64,000 nt of DNA from Streptomyces hundungensis (GTDB taxonomy: Bacteria > Actinomycetota > Actinomycetes > Streptomycetales > Streptomycetaceae). The position numbers and the translations under genes are program-made. Positions 17,175 to 28,298 of this stretch are shown one piece after another. Position 1 is the first letter of the stretch. Each line of letters begins with the position of its first letter. The DNA is taken from NCBI RefSeq assembly GCF_003627815.1, contig NZ_CP032698.1:2728001-2792000 (forward strand), given 5' to 3'. The notes under the pieces were generated by a model, which ran no database searches, was not told where the DNA came from, and saw only the letters and a program-made list of their open reading frames with translations.

Positions 17175-17205
17175 GGTGCCCGGAGCCCACGAGGCTCCGG
17201 GCACC
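17175..17205 (+). terminator. Hairpin terminator after the M4 protease gene
   Basis: A perfect 13-bp stem (17175-17187 with 17193-17205) closes a 5-base loop, 78 bases after the protease stop. No U-run follows, as is usual for Streptomyces terminators. Confidence 0.75.
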
Positions 17206-17211
17206 GCCCAT

Positions 17212-17237
17212 GTCCGGGCCCCGCTCGGGGCCCGGAC
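17212..17237 (-). terminator. Hairpin terminator abutting the glgP stop
   Basis: A perfect 12-bp stem (17212-17223 with 17226-17237) ends exactly at the stop codon of glgP (17238-17240). It would end glgP transcription and also back up the protease terminator from the other side. Confidence 0.75.
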
Positions 17238-19871
17238 TCAGCGCATGAGGACGCCCGCGCCCTCCCCCGTCGCCTCGGTCGGGCCCGCCACCAGGCCCAG
17301 CTCGGCGTGGGTAGCGAGGTGGGGGTGGGCCGGCAGCACCCGGACGGTGTAGCCGAAGGGGCCCGTGCGATCGAGGGCGAGCGGGCCCTCGTACATCCAG
17401 CGGCCCTCCAGGTCGGGGCCGCCCGTCGGCTTCAGCGGGAACGCGGCGGCGTCCGCGATGGTGTCCGCGGCGTCCACCCGGCCCGCCACCGCCTGCACCT
17501 CGACGTCGTCGGGCCCGAGCTCCCCGAGCGCGACCCGCACCCGCAGCGCCAGCGTGGAACCGAGCTCCGCGGTGCCGCCCGGGGCCGCGGCCGCCGGGGC
17601 CAGCGCCTCGACGTGATCGACCGCGACCCGCGGCCAGGCGCCCCGGACCCGCGCCTTCCACCGCGCCAACTCCCCCGCCGTGGAGGGTTCCAGGACCCGA
17701 TGGGCCGCGGCGGCGGGCGCGTACAGCCGGGTCACATAGTCCCGCACCATCCGTCCCGCGAGCACCTTGGGACCCAGCGTGGTGAGGGTCCCCCGGACCA
17801 TCTCGATCCAGCGGTCGGGCAGGTCCGACGTGCCCCGCTCGTAGAAGCGCGGGGCGACCCGGTCCTCGATGAGGTCGTACAGCGCGTTGGCCTCCAGCTC
17901 GTCGCGCCGGTCCTCGTCGGTGGCCGAGCCGTCGGCGGTCGGGATGGCCCAGCCGAAGTCCGGCTCGAACCATTCGTCCCACCAGCCGTCGAGGACCGAC
18001 AGGTTGAGGCAGCCGTTCAGGGCCGCCTTCATGCCACTGGTGCCGCAGGCCTCAAGGGGCCGCAGCGGATTGTTGAGCCAGACGTCGCAGCCCGGGTAGA
18101 GCTTCTTCGCCATCCCCATGCCGTAGTCGGGTAGGAAGACGATCCGGTGGCGCACCCGCGGGTCGTCGGCGAACCTCACCAGCTCCTGCACCAGGCGCTT
18201 GCCGCCGTCGTCGGCGGGGTGCGCCTTGCCCGCGACGACGATCTGCACCGGCCGGGTCGGGTGGAGCAGCAGCTCCATCAGGCGGTCCCGGTCACGCAGC
18301 ATCAGCGTGAGCCGCTTGTAGGAGGGCACCCGCCGGGCGAAGCCGATGGTGAGCACGTCGGGGCTCAACACCCCGTCGATCCACCCCAGTTCGGCGGAGC
18401 CCGCGCCGCGCTGGCGCCATGAGGCGCGCAGCCGTTCCCGGGCCTCGGTGACGAGCTGTTCGCGCAGTTCCCTGCGCAGCTCCCAGATCTCGGCGTCGGG
18501 GATGTCGGCGACCGCGTCCCAGCGCTCGGAGCCGCCGACGGTCAGCGCGTCCTCGGTGCGGCCCGCGCCGATCTGGCGGGCGCCGAGCCGGAACACCTCG
18601 GGCGCCACCCAGGTGGGTGCGTGCACGCCGTTGGTGACGGAGGTGATCGGCACCTCCTGCGGGTCGAAGCCTGGCCACAGCCCCGCGAACATCTCCCGGC
18701 TGACCGCGCCGTGCAGGGTGGACACCCCGTTGGCGCGCTGGGCGAGCCGCAGCCCCATGACGGCCATGTTGAAGAGGTTGGGCTCGCCGCCGGGGTAGGT
18801 CTCCATGCCGAGCCGCAGGATCTTCTCGACGTCGACGCCGGGCAGTTCGCCGTCGTCGCCCAGGTGGCGGGCGACCAGTTCGCGGTCGAAGCGGTCGATG
18901 CCGGCGGGGACCGGCGTGTGGGTGGTGAAGACCGTTCCGGCCCGTACCGATTCGAGGGCGGCGTCGAACTCGAGCCCCTGGCCCGCGAGTTCACGGATGC
19001 GTTCGAGGCCGAGGAAGCCGGCGTGGCCCTCGTTGGTGTGGAACACCTCGGGTTCCGGGTGCCCGGTCAGACGGCAGTACGTGCGCAGGGCGCGCACCCC
19101 GCCGATGCCGAGCAGCATCTCCTGGAGCAGCCGGTGTTCGCTGCCGCCGCCGTAGAGCCGGTCGGTGACGTCACGTTCGCCGGGAGCGTTCTCCTCGACG
19201 TCCGAGTCGAGCATGAGCAGCGGCACCCGGCCGACCCGGGCCTGCCAGATGGTGGCGTGCAGGGCCCGGCCGCCGGGCAGCGCGAGCGAGACCCGGGCGG
19301 GGCTGCCGTCGGCCTCGCGGAGCAGGGAGACGGGCAGCTCGTTGGGGTCGAGCAGGGGGTAGTGCTCCTGCTGCCAGCCGTCGCGCGAGAGCGACTGGCG
19401 GAAGTAGCCGTGGCGGTAGAGGAGGCCGACCCCGATGAGCGGGACACCGAGGTCGCTGGCGGATTTGAGGTGGTCGCCGGCGAGGATGCCGAGGCCGCCG
19501 GAGTACTGGGGCAGGGCCGCGGTGATGCCGAACTCGGGCGAGAAGTAGCCGATGGCGGACGGGAGTTCACCGCCCTGCTCCTGGTACCAGCGGCGGCCGT
19601 GCAGATAGTCGTCGAGGTCGGCGGCGGCGGTGGCCAGACGCCGCAGGAAGCGGCGGTCCTGGGCGAGCGAGTCGAGCCGGGCGGCGCTGACGGTCCCCAG
19701 CAGCCGCACCGGGTCCTCACCCGCCGCCCGCCAGCCGTCGGGGTCCACGAACTGGAAGAGTTCTCTGGTCTCGGTATGCCAGGACCAGCGCAGATTGCGC
19801 GCGAGGTCGCTGAGCGGCCGCAGGTCGTCGGGCAGGACAGGGCGCACGGTGAATCGACGGATTGCCTTCAC
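17238..19871 (-). CDS. glgP: Glycogen (alpha-glucan) phosphorylase, GT35
   Basis: Releases glucose-1-phosphate from alpha-1,4-glucan ends using pyridoxal phosphate. The 877-residue product begins VKAIRRFTVRPVLPDDLRPLSDLARNLRWSW, an N-terminal domain typical of the TIGR02094-type bacterial/archaeal phosphorylase. It has YFSPEFGITAALPQYSGGLGILAGDHLKSASDLG, FHTNEGHAGFLGLERI, and the PLP-lysine segment ACGTSGMKAALNGCLNLSVLDGWWDEWF. The C-terminal about 130 residues are a beta-rich extension ending LGLVAGPTEATGEGAGVLMR. GTG 19871 follows an AGGTGG site; the frame runs on to 20387 but that is not coding. Divergent from the glgE operon with a shared 353-base control region. Confidence 0.93.
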   Translation of the reverse strand: MKAIRRFTVRPVLPDDLRPLSDLARNLRWSWHTETRELFQFVDPDGWRAAGEDPVRLLGTVSAARLDSLAQDRRFLRRLATAAADLDDYLHGRRWYQEQGGELPSAIGYFSPEFGITAALPQYSGGLGILAGDHLKSASDLGVPLIGVGLLYRHGYFRQSLSRDGWQQEHYPLLDPNELPVSLLREADGSPARVSLALPGGRALHATIWQARVGRVPLLMLDSDVEENAPGERDVTDRLYGGGSEHRLLQEMLLGIGGVRALRTYCRLTGHPEPEVFHTNEGHAGFLGLERIRELAGQGLEFDAALESVRAGTVFTTHTPVPAGIDRFDRELVARHLGDDGELPGVDVEKILRLGMETYPGGEPNLFNMAVMGLRLAQRANGVSTLHGAVSREMFAGLWPGFDPQEVPITSVTNGVHAPTWVAPEVFRLGARQIGAGRTEDALTVGGSERWDAVADIPDAEIWELRRELREQLVTEARERLRASWRQRGAGSAELGWIDGVLSPDVLTIGFARRVPSYKRLTLMLRDRDRLMELLLHPTRPVQIVVAGKAHPADDGGKRLVQELVRFADDPRVRHRIVFLPDYGMGMAKKLYPGCDVWLNNPLRPLEACGTSGMKAALNGCLNLSVLDGWWDEWFEPDFGWAIPTADGSATDEDRRDELEANALYDLIEDRVAPRFYERGTSDLPDRWIEMVRGTLTTLGPKVLAGRMVRDYVTRLYAPAAAAHRVLEPSTAGELARWKARVRGAWPRVAVDHVEALAPAAAAPGGTAELGSTLALRVRVALGELGPDDVEVQAVAGRVDAADTIADAAAFPLKPTGGPDLEGRWMYEGPLALDRTGPFGYTVRVLPAHPHLATHAELGLVAGPTEATGEGAGVLMR

Positions 19872-20224
19872 GCTTCCACCTTTGCAGGGGATGTACGTAT
19901 CGGGGTGGGCACACCGCGATGTGCGCCCCTCCTTCACACCCGAAGGTAGTGCGGGTGCGCCCCGCGGGCCACGGCGCCTCGCGGCCGGACCACCGGATTC
20001 CGCTTGGGACCAGGGCCCCTGATACGCCGTCACTCCCGTCGTCGGCAGCCTCGGTGCACGGCGCCGCCGAGGACGGCGTGGACGCCCTCCTCGCCGAACC
20101 GTTACGCGCAGGTAGTTAACAGACTGCCCGAATGGCCACCCGCACACCGTGGAAGGCTCATCCGGTAACGCATTCCCGCACTCTCTCCCGCACGCCATTC
20201 GAGTGAACGCGGACAGGAGCGGCC
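19872..20224. promoter_or_regulatory. Divergent promoter region between glgP and glgE
   Basis: This 353-base gene-free stretch should hold promoters for both glgP (leftward) and glgE-treS-mak-glgB (rightward). Visible elements are AGGTGG before glgP, AGGAGC before glgE, and an imperfect dyad GGGCACA...TGTGCGCCC near 19910-19937. No hexamers are convincing enough to call, and no regulator site is recognised. Confidence 0.45.
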
Positions 20225-22317
20225 ATGCCCGCAGCCGGTCAGCCGTCAACGGAGCAGTTAAAAAGGACAGATTCCCGCAAACGCGGCAAACCCTACCCAT
20301 CACCCGCAGGTGAGCCCGTGAAACCGAACCCGTCAATCGGCCGCATCCCCGTGCTCGACGTACGCCCCGCCGTCGAGTGCGGCACAAGGCCCGCCAAGGC
20401 GGTGGCCGGGGAGAGCTTCCAGGTCACCGCCACCGTCTTTCGCGAGGGCCACGACGCCGTCGCCGCCAATGTCGTGCTGAGAGACCCCAGAGGGCGGGCG
20501 AGGCCCTTCACACCCATGCGAGAACTCGCCCCCGGCACCGACCGCTGGGGCGCCGAGATCACCGCCGACACCGAGGGCCTGTGGACGTACGCCGTCGAGG
20601 CCTGGGGCGACCCCCTCGCGACCTGGCGCCACCACGCCGGCATCAAGATCCCGGCGGGCCAGGACGTCGAGCTCGTCCTGGCCGAGGGGGCCGCGCTGTA
20701 CGAGCGGGCCGCCGCCGGGGTGCCCAAGGCCAAGGGCCGCGAGGCGGTGCTCGCCGCCATGGACGGCCTGCGCGACACGGCCCGCTCCCCCGAGGCCCGG
20801 CTCGCGGCGGCCCTCGCCCCCCAGGTGGACGCGGCCCTCGCGGCGTACCCGCTGCGCGAGCTCGTGACCTCCTCGGCCCGGATGCCGCTGCTGGTCGAGC
20901 GCGAGCGCGCCCTGTACGGCTCCTGGTACGAGCTCTTCCCGCGCTCGGAGGGAGCCGTCGTCAAGAGCCGTGGCAAGCCGGTCTCCGGCACCTTCCGCAC
21001 CGCGGCCGAGCGGCTGCCGGCGGTCGCCGCGATGGGTTTCGACGTGGTCTATCTGCCCCCCGTCCACCCGATCGGCACCACCCACCGCAAGGGCCCCAAC
21101 AACAGCCTCAAAGCCGGGCGTTGGGACGTCGGCGTGCCCTGGGCCATCGGCTCTCCGGACGGCGGCCACGACGCCGTCCACCCCGACCTCGGCACCCTGG
21201 ACGACTTCGACGCCTTCGTGGCCACCGCCCGGGACCTGCGCCTGGAGGTGGCGCTGGACTTCGCGCTCCAGTGCTCCCCCGACCACCCCTGGGTCGACAA
21301 GCACCCCGAGTGGTTCCACCACCGGGCGGACGGCTCGATCGCGTACGCCGAGAACCCGCCCAAGAAGTACCAGGACATCTACCCGATCGCCTTCGACCAG
21401 GACATGCCCGGCCTGGTCAAGGAGACGGTGCGGCTGCTGCGGTTCTGGATGGACCACGGCGTACGGATCTTCCGGGTCGACAATCCGCACACCAAGCCGG
21501 TGGTCTTCTGGGAGCGGGTCATCGCCGAGATCAACGGCTCCGATCCGGACGTGATCTTCCTGGCCGAGGCGTTCACCCGGCCCGCGATGATGCGCACCCT
21601 CGCCAAGATCGGCTTCCAGCAGTCGTACACCTACTTCACCTGGCGTACCACCCGGCAGGAACTCACCAATTACGTCACCGAACTGGCGAACGAGACCGCA
21701 CCCTATATGCGGCCCAATTTCTTCGTGAACACCCCGGACATCCTGCACGGCTACCTCCAGGACGGCGGCCGACCGGCCTTCGAGGTGCGGGCCGTGCTGG
21801 CCGCGACCCTCTCGCCCAGCTGGGGCGTCTACGCCGGTTACGAGCTGTGCGAGAACGCCCCCGCCAAGGCCGGGAGCGAGGAGTATCTGGACTCCGAGAA
21901 GTACCAACTCAAGCCCCGCGACTGGGAGTCGGCCGAACGCGAGGGCCGCTCCATCGCGCCGCTGATCACCACCCTCAACCGCATCAGGCGCCGTCATCCG
22001 GCGCTGCGGCAGTTGCGCTCGGTCCACTTCCACGACACCGGAAACGACGCGCTCATCGCCTACAGCAAGCGCTCCGGGTCGAACACCGTTGTGGTGGTCG
22101 CCAACCTCGACCCCCACCACACCCAGGAGGCGACGGTCTCGTTGGACATGCCGGCGCTCGGACTCGCTTGGGACGAGTCCGTCCCGGTGCGCGACGAGCT
22201 CACCGGAGAGACCTACCACTGGGGCAGGACCAACTACGTGCGCCTGGATCCGGGCCGAGCGCCCGCGCACATCCTGGTCCTGCGACCGTCCCCGCCGATC
22301 GGAGGGTCACCCACACC

Positions 22318-22321
<4 letters not shown>
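20225..22321 (+). CDS. glgE: Alpha-1,4-glucan:maltose-1-phosphate maltosyltransferase GlgE (GH13_3)
   Basis: Transfers maltosyl units from alpha-maltose-1-phosphate to the non-reducing end of alpha-glucan chains in the cytoplasm. 698 residues: N-terminal beta domain ([40 protein letters not shown]), helical insert, then a GH13 barrel. The barrel has nucleophile Asp419 in [13 protein letters not shown] and acid Glu448 in IFLAEAF; the 29-residue spacing equals that of the well-studied S. coelicolor enzyme (D394/E423). [12 protein letters not shown] and GTTHRKG also match. The first about 35 residues are a polar extension; ATG 20225 follows an AGGAGC site. First gene of glgE-treS-mak-glgB, its stop overlapping the treS start (ATGA). 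Confidence 0.96.
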
Positions 22322-24024
<1,703 letters not shown>

Positions 24025-24168
24025 CCCGCCATCCCGGGCGGAGCGGTTTTGGCCGCTCCACCCGGGGCACTTGGAACCCCGAACCCCGCGCGCCGCCGGA
24101 CAGCTTCTGTTGCAATCCGGGACACTCTGCGCAAATCGATTGTGTGCCCGGGGAAAGGATGCGCCGCC

Positions 24169-25536
24169 ATGCCGAAGGCCGCACCGCCCCGTACCACCGG
24201 CCTCCCACCCGCCCGGCTGCTGACCTCGCTCGCCCCGCTCCTGCACGAATGGCTGCCCCGGCAGCGCTGGTTCGCGGGCAAGGGGCGGCCCGTCACCGAC
24301 TTCGTCCTGCTCACCGCGACCGAGCTGCTGCCGGGCTTCCTGCATCTGCTCGTGCGCACCGAACACTCCCCGGCCCCCACCCCCGCCGAGACGGCGTCGG
24401 CGCCCGCCGACTGCTACCAACTCCTGATCGGGGTGCGCGACCAGCTCCCGCCACGGCTCGCCCCCGCCCTCATCGGGCACGCGAACCAGGGCCCGCTGGC
24501 CGGCCGCACGGTCTACGACGCCCTCCACGACCCGCAGTCCGCGGCCCTGCTCCTGGAGCGGCTGCGCACCCCGGGCACGGTGGGTCCGCTGAGCTTCGAG
24601 CACGATCCCCAGGTGACGGTCCCGCCCGGTCTCGCGCCGCGGCTGCTCGGCGTCGAGCAGTCCAACACCTCACTGGTGTACGGAGATACGTTCATCCTGA
24701 AGGTGTTCCGGCGGGTCCAGCCGGGCGTCAATCCCGATCTGGAGCTGCCCTGGGCGCTGACCCGCCAGGGCTGTGAGCGGGTGCCCGCGCCGGCCGCCTG
24801 GTTCCACACCTCCGAGCCGGAGGCGGCCACCCTCGGGGTGCTCCAGCCGTTCCTGCGCGGCGCCGACGACGGCTGGACCCTGGCGCTCGCCTCGCTCGCC
24901 GAGGGCCGCCCCTTCACCGACGAGTCGTACGAGCTGGGGCGGGCCACCGCCGAGGTGCACCTCGCCCTCGCCGACGCCTTCGCGCCCGTCACCCTCGGCC
25001 CGGCGCAGACCGAGCTGATCGCCGCCGCGATGACCGAGCGCCTGGACGCCACCGCGCAGGCGGTGCCCTCGCTCGGCCCGTACGTCCCGCGGCTGCGGGC
25101 GGCCTTCGAGGCGGTCGGGGCGCTCACGTCGGCGGGCACGGCCCAGCGCGTCCACGGCGATCTGCACCTCGGCCAGGCCCTGCGCCCGGCCGACGGAAGC
25201 TGGTCGGTGATCGACTTCGAGGGCGAGCCGGCCCGCCCGCTCGCCGAGCGCCGCCGCCCCCAGCCCCCCGTCCGCGATGTCGCGGGCATGCTGCGCTCCT
25301 TCGACTACGCCGCCCGCACCGCGCGGCCCCCGAACCCGAGCTGGGCCGAGGAGTGCCGGGCCGCGTACTGCGCGGGATACGCGGCACGGTCCGGCTCCGA
25401 CCCGCGCGAGAGCCCGGAACTGCTGCGCGCGTACGAGACCGACAAGGCGGTGTACGAGGTGCTCTACGAGGCCCGGCACCGCCCCGACTGGCTGCCCGTG
25501 CCGATGGCGGCGATCCGCCGGCTGGCCGGGGCGTGA
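24169..25536 (+). CDS. mak: Maltokinase (Mak/Pep2)
   Basis: Phosphorylates maltose with ATP to alpha-maltose-1-phosphate, the GlgE donor. 455 residues with the maltokinase N-cap (LLHEWLPRQRWFAGKGRPVTDF), an aminoglycoside-kinase-like fold with LEQSNTSLVYGD-type phosphate segment (VEQSNTSLVYGDTFILKVFRR), catalytic HGDLHLGQ and metal site SVIDFEGEP, then the DVAGMLRSFDYAA helix. ATG 24169 has a GAAAGGA site. The 144 bases between treS and this start have no hairpin strong enough to call, so the four genes are probably one transcript. Confidence 0.94.
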   Translation: MPKAAPPRTTGLPPARLLTSLAPLLHEWLPRQRWFAGKGRPVTDFVLLTATELLPGFLHLLVRTEHSPAPTPAETASAPADCYQLLIGVRDQLPPRLAPALIGHANQGPLAGRTVYDALHDPQSAALLLERLRTPGTVGPLSFEHDPQVTVPPGLAPRLLGVEQSNTSLVYGDTFILKVFRRVQPGVNPDLELPWALTRQGCERVPAPAAWFHTSEPEAATLGVLQPFLRGADDGWTLALASLAEGRPFTDESYELGRATAEVHLALADAFAPVTLGPAQTELIAAAMTERLDATAQAVPSLGPYVPRLRAAFEAVGALTSAGTAQRVHGDLHLGQALRPADGSWSVIDFEGEPARPLAERRRPQPPVRDVAGMLRSFDYAARTARPPNPSWAEECRAAYCAGYAARSGSDPRESPELLRAYETDKAVYEVLYEARHRPDWLPVPMAAIRRLAGA

Positions 25537-25575
25537 ACTCACCCGTGCACCATGCCACTTGAGGAGGCAGACCCC

Positions 25576-27930
25576 GTGACCCCCCGCCCCGCCCGCAACT
25601 CCTCCGAACCCGCCCCCGGCGCCGCCGAGCCGGTGACCGCGACGAAGTCCGCGGCGAAGCCCTCCGTGAAGCCCGCCGTGAAGCCCGCGGCGAAGCCCGC
25701 CAAGGCGCCGCCCGCGCCGCGCAAGGAGGCCGCGCGCCGGACCGCGAGTCGTGGCGTACGGCCCGGGGCGCCCCTGTCCGACACCGACCGGGGGCGCCTG
25801 CTCGCGGGCGGCCACCACGATCCGCACTCCCTGCTCGGCGCGCACCCGGTGCGCGGCGGGATCGCCTTCCGGGCGCTGCGCCCGTACGCCCGGGCGGTGA
25901 CCGTGCTCGGCAAGGGGCTGCGGGCCGAGCTGCACGACGACGGCGACGGCCTGTTCTCCGGGGTGCTGCCGCTGCGGAACATTCCCGAGTACACGCTGCT
26001 CGTGACCTATGACGACACCGAGATCGAGATCCAGGACCCGTACCGCTTCCTGCCCTCGCTCGGCGATCTCGACCTGTACTTGATCGGCGAGGGCCGGCAC
26101 GAGGAGCTGTGGACGGCGCTGGGCGCCCGCCCGATGGCCCACCAGGGCGTCACCGGCACCCGGTTCACGGTGTGGGCGCCCAACGCCCAGGGGGTCAGGG
26201 TCACCGGCGACTTCAGCTACTGGGACGGCACCGCCCACCCCATGCGGTCGCTCGGCTCGTCCGGGGTGTGGGAGCTGTTCCTGCCCGGGGTCGGGGACGG
26301 CGCCCTGTACAAGTTCGACATCATGCGCCCCGACGGCAGCCACACCCTGCGGGCCGACCCGATGGCGCAGCGCACCGAGGTGCCGCCCGCCAACGCCTCG
26401 ATCGTCACCGAGTCGCACCATGTGTGGCGGGACGAGGCGTGGATGGCGCGGCGGGCGGCGCGCCCGGTCCACGAGGCGCCGTTCTCCGTCTACGAGGTCC
26501 ATCTGGCGTCCTGGCGCCCGCGCCTGACGTACCGTCAACTCGCGGACCAGCTCCCCGCCTACGTGAAGGACCTGGGCTTCACCCACGTGGAGTTCCTCCC
26601 CGTGGCGGAGCACCCCTACGGCGGCTCGTGGGGCTACCAGGTCACCGGCTTCTACGCCCCCACCTCCCGGATGGGCACGCCCGACGACTTCCGCTTCCTG
26701 GTGGACGCGCTGCACGAGGCGGGCATCGGGGTGCTCGTGGACTGGGTGCCCGCGCACTTCCCCAAGGACGACTGGGCGCTCGCGCGGTTCGACGGGCGCA
26801 CCCTGTACGAGCACGAGGACCCGCTGCGCGCCGAGCACCCCGACTGGGGCACCCTCGAATTCGACTACGGCCGCAAGGAGGTCCGCAACTTCCTGGTGGC
26901 GAACGCGACGTACTGGTGCGAGGAGTTCCACGTCGACGGCCTGCGCGTGGACGCGGTGGCCTCGATGCTGTACCTGGACTACTCGCGCGAGGACGGCGAG
27001 TGGAGCCCCAACGAGCACGGCGGCCGGGAGAACCTCGACGCGGTGGCGTTCTTGCAGGAGATGAACGCGACGGTGTACCGGCGCTGCCCCGGCGTGGTGA
27101 CCGTCGCCGAGGAGTCCACGGCCTGGGACGGCGTGACCCGGCCCACCGACCAAGGGGGCCTCGGCTTCGGCCTGAAGTGGAACATGGGCTGGATGCACGA
27201 CTCGCTGGGCTACGTCCAGCACGAGCCGGTGCACCGCAAGTACCACCACAGCGAGATGACGTTCTCGATGGTGTACGCGTACAGCGAGAACTACGTCCTG
27301 CCGATCTCGCACGACGAGGTGGTCCACGGCAAGCGGTCCCTCGTCTCCAAGATGCCCGGCGACTGGTGGCAGCAGCGCGCCACCCACCGCGCCTATCTGG
27401 GCTTCATGTGGGCCCACCCCGGCAAGCAACTCCTGTTCATGGGCCAGGAGTTCGCGCAGGGCGCGGAGTGGTCGGAGGGCCACGGCCCGGACTGGTGGCT
27501 GCTCGACCCCTCCTACAGCGCGGAGTCGGACCACCGGGGCGTACGCGACCTGGTCCGCGACCTGAACGCGGTGTACGCGGCCGAGCCCGCCCTATGGGAG
27601 CGCGACACCGACCCGTCGGGCTTCTCGTGGGTGGCCGGTGACGCGGCCGAGGACAACGTCTTCGCGTTCCTCCGCCACGACGCGCAGGGCACGCCGCTCC
27701 TGTCGGTCTCCAACTTCTCCCCCGTCGTCCGGGCGGAGTACCGCCTGGGCGTCCCGGACGGCCCGGCCGCCTGGCAGGAAGTCCTGAACACGGACGAGTC
27801 CCGCTACGGCGGAGGCGGCGTCACCAACCCCGACCCCCTCCCCCCAGAACCCACCCCGTCCCACGGCCGCCCCCTATCCCTCTCCCTGACCCTGCCGCCG
27901 CTGGCGACGGTGTGGTTCCGGGGGGTGTGA
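25576..27930 (+). CDS. glgB: 1,4-alpha-glucan branching enzyme GlgB
   Basis: Creates alpha-1,6 branches in the glucan made by GlgE. 784 residues: an unusual Ala/Lys/Pro-rich leader (about residues 1-65 with [11 protein letters not shown] repeats), N1 domain, CBM48 ([25 protein letters not shown]), GH13 barrel and C-terminal beta domain. The barrel has [10 protein letters not shown], nucleophile Asp459 in [10 protein letters not shown], acid Glu512 in [10 protein letters not shown] (53 apart as in E. coli GlgB) and [11 protein letters not shown]. The ORF opens at ATG 25552, but GAGGAGG at 25561-25567 sits 8 bases before GTG 25576, so GTG is the better start. Last gene of the glgE operon, ended by a strong hairpin. 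Confidence 0.95.
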   Translation: MTPRPARNSSEPAPGAAEPVTATKSAAKPSVKPAVKPAAKPAKAPPAPRKEAARRTASRGVRPGAPLSDTDRGRLLAGGHHDPHSLLGAHPVRGGIAFRALRPYARAVTVLGKGLRAELHDDGDGLFSGVLPLRNIPEYTLLVTYDDTEIEIQDPYRFLPSLGDLDLYLIGEGRHEELWTALGARPMAHQGVTGTRFTVWAPNAQGVRVTGDFSYWDGTAHPMRSLGSSGVWELFLPGVGDGALYKFDIMRPDGSHTLRADPMAQRTEVPPANASIVTESHHVWRDEAWMARRAARPVHEAPFSVYEVHLASWRPRLTYRQLADQLPAYVKDLGFTHVEFLPVAEHPYGGSWGYQVTGFYAPTSRMGTPDDFRFLVDALHEAGIGVLVDWVPAHFPKDDWALARFDGRTLYEHEDPLRAEHPDWGTLEFDYGRKEVRNFLVANATYWCEEFHVDGLRVDAVASMLYLDYSREDGEWSPNEHGGRENLDAVAFLQEMNATVYRRCPGVVTVAEESTAWDGVTRPTDQGGLGFGLKWNMGWMHDSLGYVQHEPVHRKYHHSEMTFSMVYAYSENYVLPISHDEVVHGKRSLVSKMPGDWWQQRATHRAYLGFMWAHPGKQLLFMGQEFAQGAEWSEGHGPDWWLLDPSYSAESDHRGVRDLVRDLNAVYAAEPALWERDTDPSGFSWVAGDAAEDNVFAFLRHDAQGTPLLSVSNFSPVVRAEYRLGVPDGPAAWQEVLNTDESRYGGGGVTNPDPLPPEPTPSHGRPLSLSLTLPPLATVWFRGV

Positions 27931-27951
27931 GGGGCGACCGGGCCTGACGCG

Positions 27952-27994
27952 ATGACGGGCGGTGTACGCGTGGCACGCGTACACCGCCCGTCAT
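27952..27994 (+). terminator. Strong bidirectional hairpin after glgB
   Basis: A perfect 20-bp inverted repeat (27952-27971 with 27975-27994) closes a 3-base loop, 21 bases after the glgB stop. It also lies just beyond the stop of the small minus-strand ORF at 28008, so it can serve both converging transcripts. It marks the junction between the glycogen operon and the accessory block. Confidence 0.9.
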
Positions 27995-28007
27995 CAGTGA
28001 CAACGAC

Positions 28008-28172
28008 TCACCGCCGGTAGCTGTAAATGCTCGTCACGAGGGCCACCACTGAGGCGACACACATCGCTATCCGTAGAGCCGCGAGCGGGGGTTTCGCCTT
28101 GCGCTGCCTCACATCGACGATCATCGCGGATATGAGAACCCCGAAGAGCACTCCGGTGAACAAGGTTGCCAT
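28008..28172 (-). CDS. Small two-helix membrane protein, candidate partner of the RHS gene
   Basis: A 54-residue frame, MATLFTGVLFGVLISAMIVD... to ...VASVVALVTSIYSYRR. It has two hydrophobic segments (about residues 3-19 and 34-49) joined by a basic loop (RQRKAK), so it looks like a small inner-membrane hairpin protein. It follows the RHS gene on the same strand after 126 bases and has no recognisable family. Position and size fit an immunity protein for the RHS C-terminus, but that is inference. The start has no good ribosome site, and a frame this short may be chance. Confidence 0.45.
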   Translation of the reverse strand: MATLFTGVLFGVLISAMIVDVRQRKAKPPLAALRIAMCVASVVALVTSIYSYRR

Positions 28173-28201
28173 CACGTCTGCCGTTTCAGGGTTAATCGCT
28201 C

Positions 28202-28228
28202 ACTGACACCATCTTTACGGATGTCAGT
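28202..28228 (-). other. Hairpin between the RHS gene and the small ORF
   Basis: Arms ACTGACA (28202-28208) and TGTCAGT (28222-28228) flank a 13-base loop in a markedly AT-rich stretch (27 of 60 bases G/C in 28201-28260 by hand count). A shorter GAAGGG/CCCTTC hairpin lies at 28260-28273. Either could end or attenuate the RHS transcript. Confidence 0.4.
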
Positions 28229-28298
28229 ATTCCACACTCACAAATTCACGTGAAGCCTTGAAGGGAGCCCTTCTCTTCCCCCACGCCCACCTCGATCG

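Noticed and set aside
20377..22317. Long plus frame running through glgE into treS
   Set aside because: Arg/Pro-rich out-of-frame reading of glgE; only the treS part from 22318 is real.
27931..28298. tRNA or attachment site at the left edge of the accessory block
   Set aside because: No cloverleaf or repeated core was seen; only a terminator hairpin and a small ORF.
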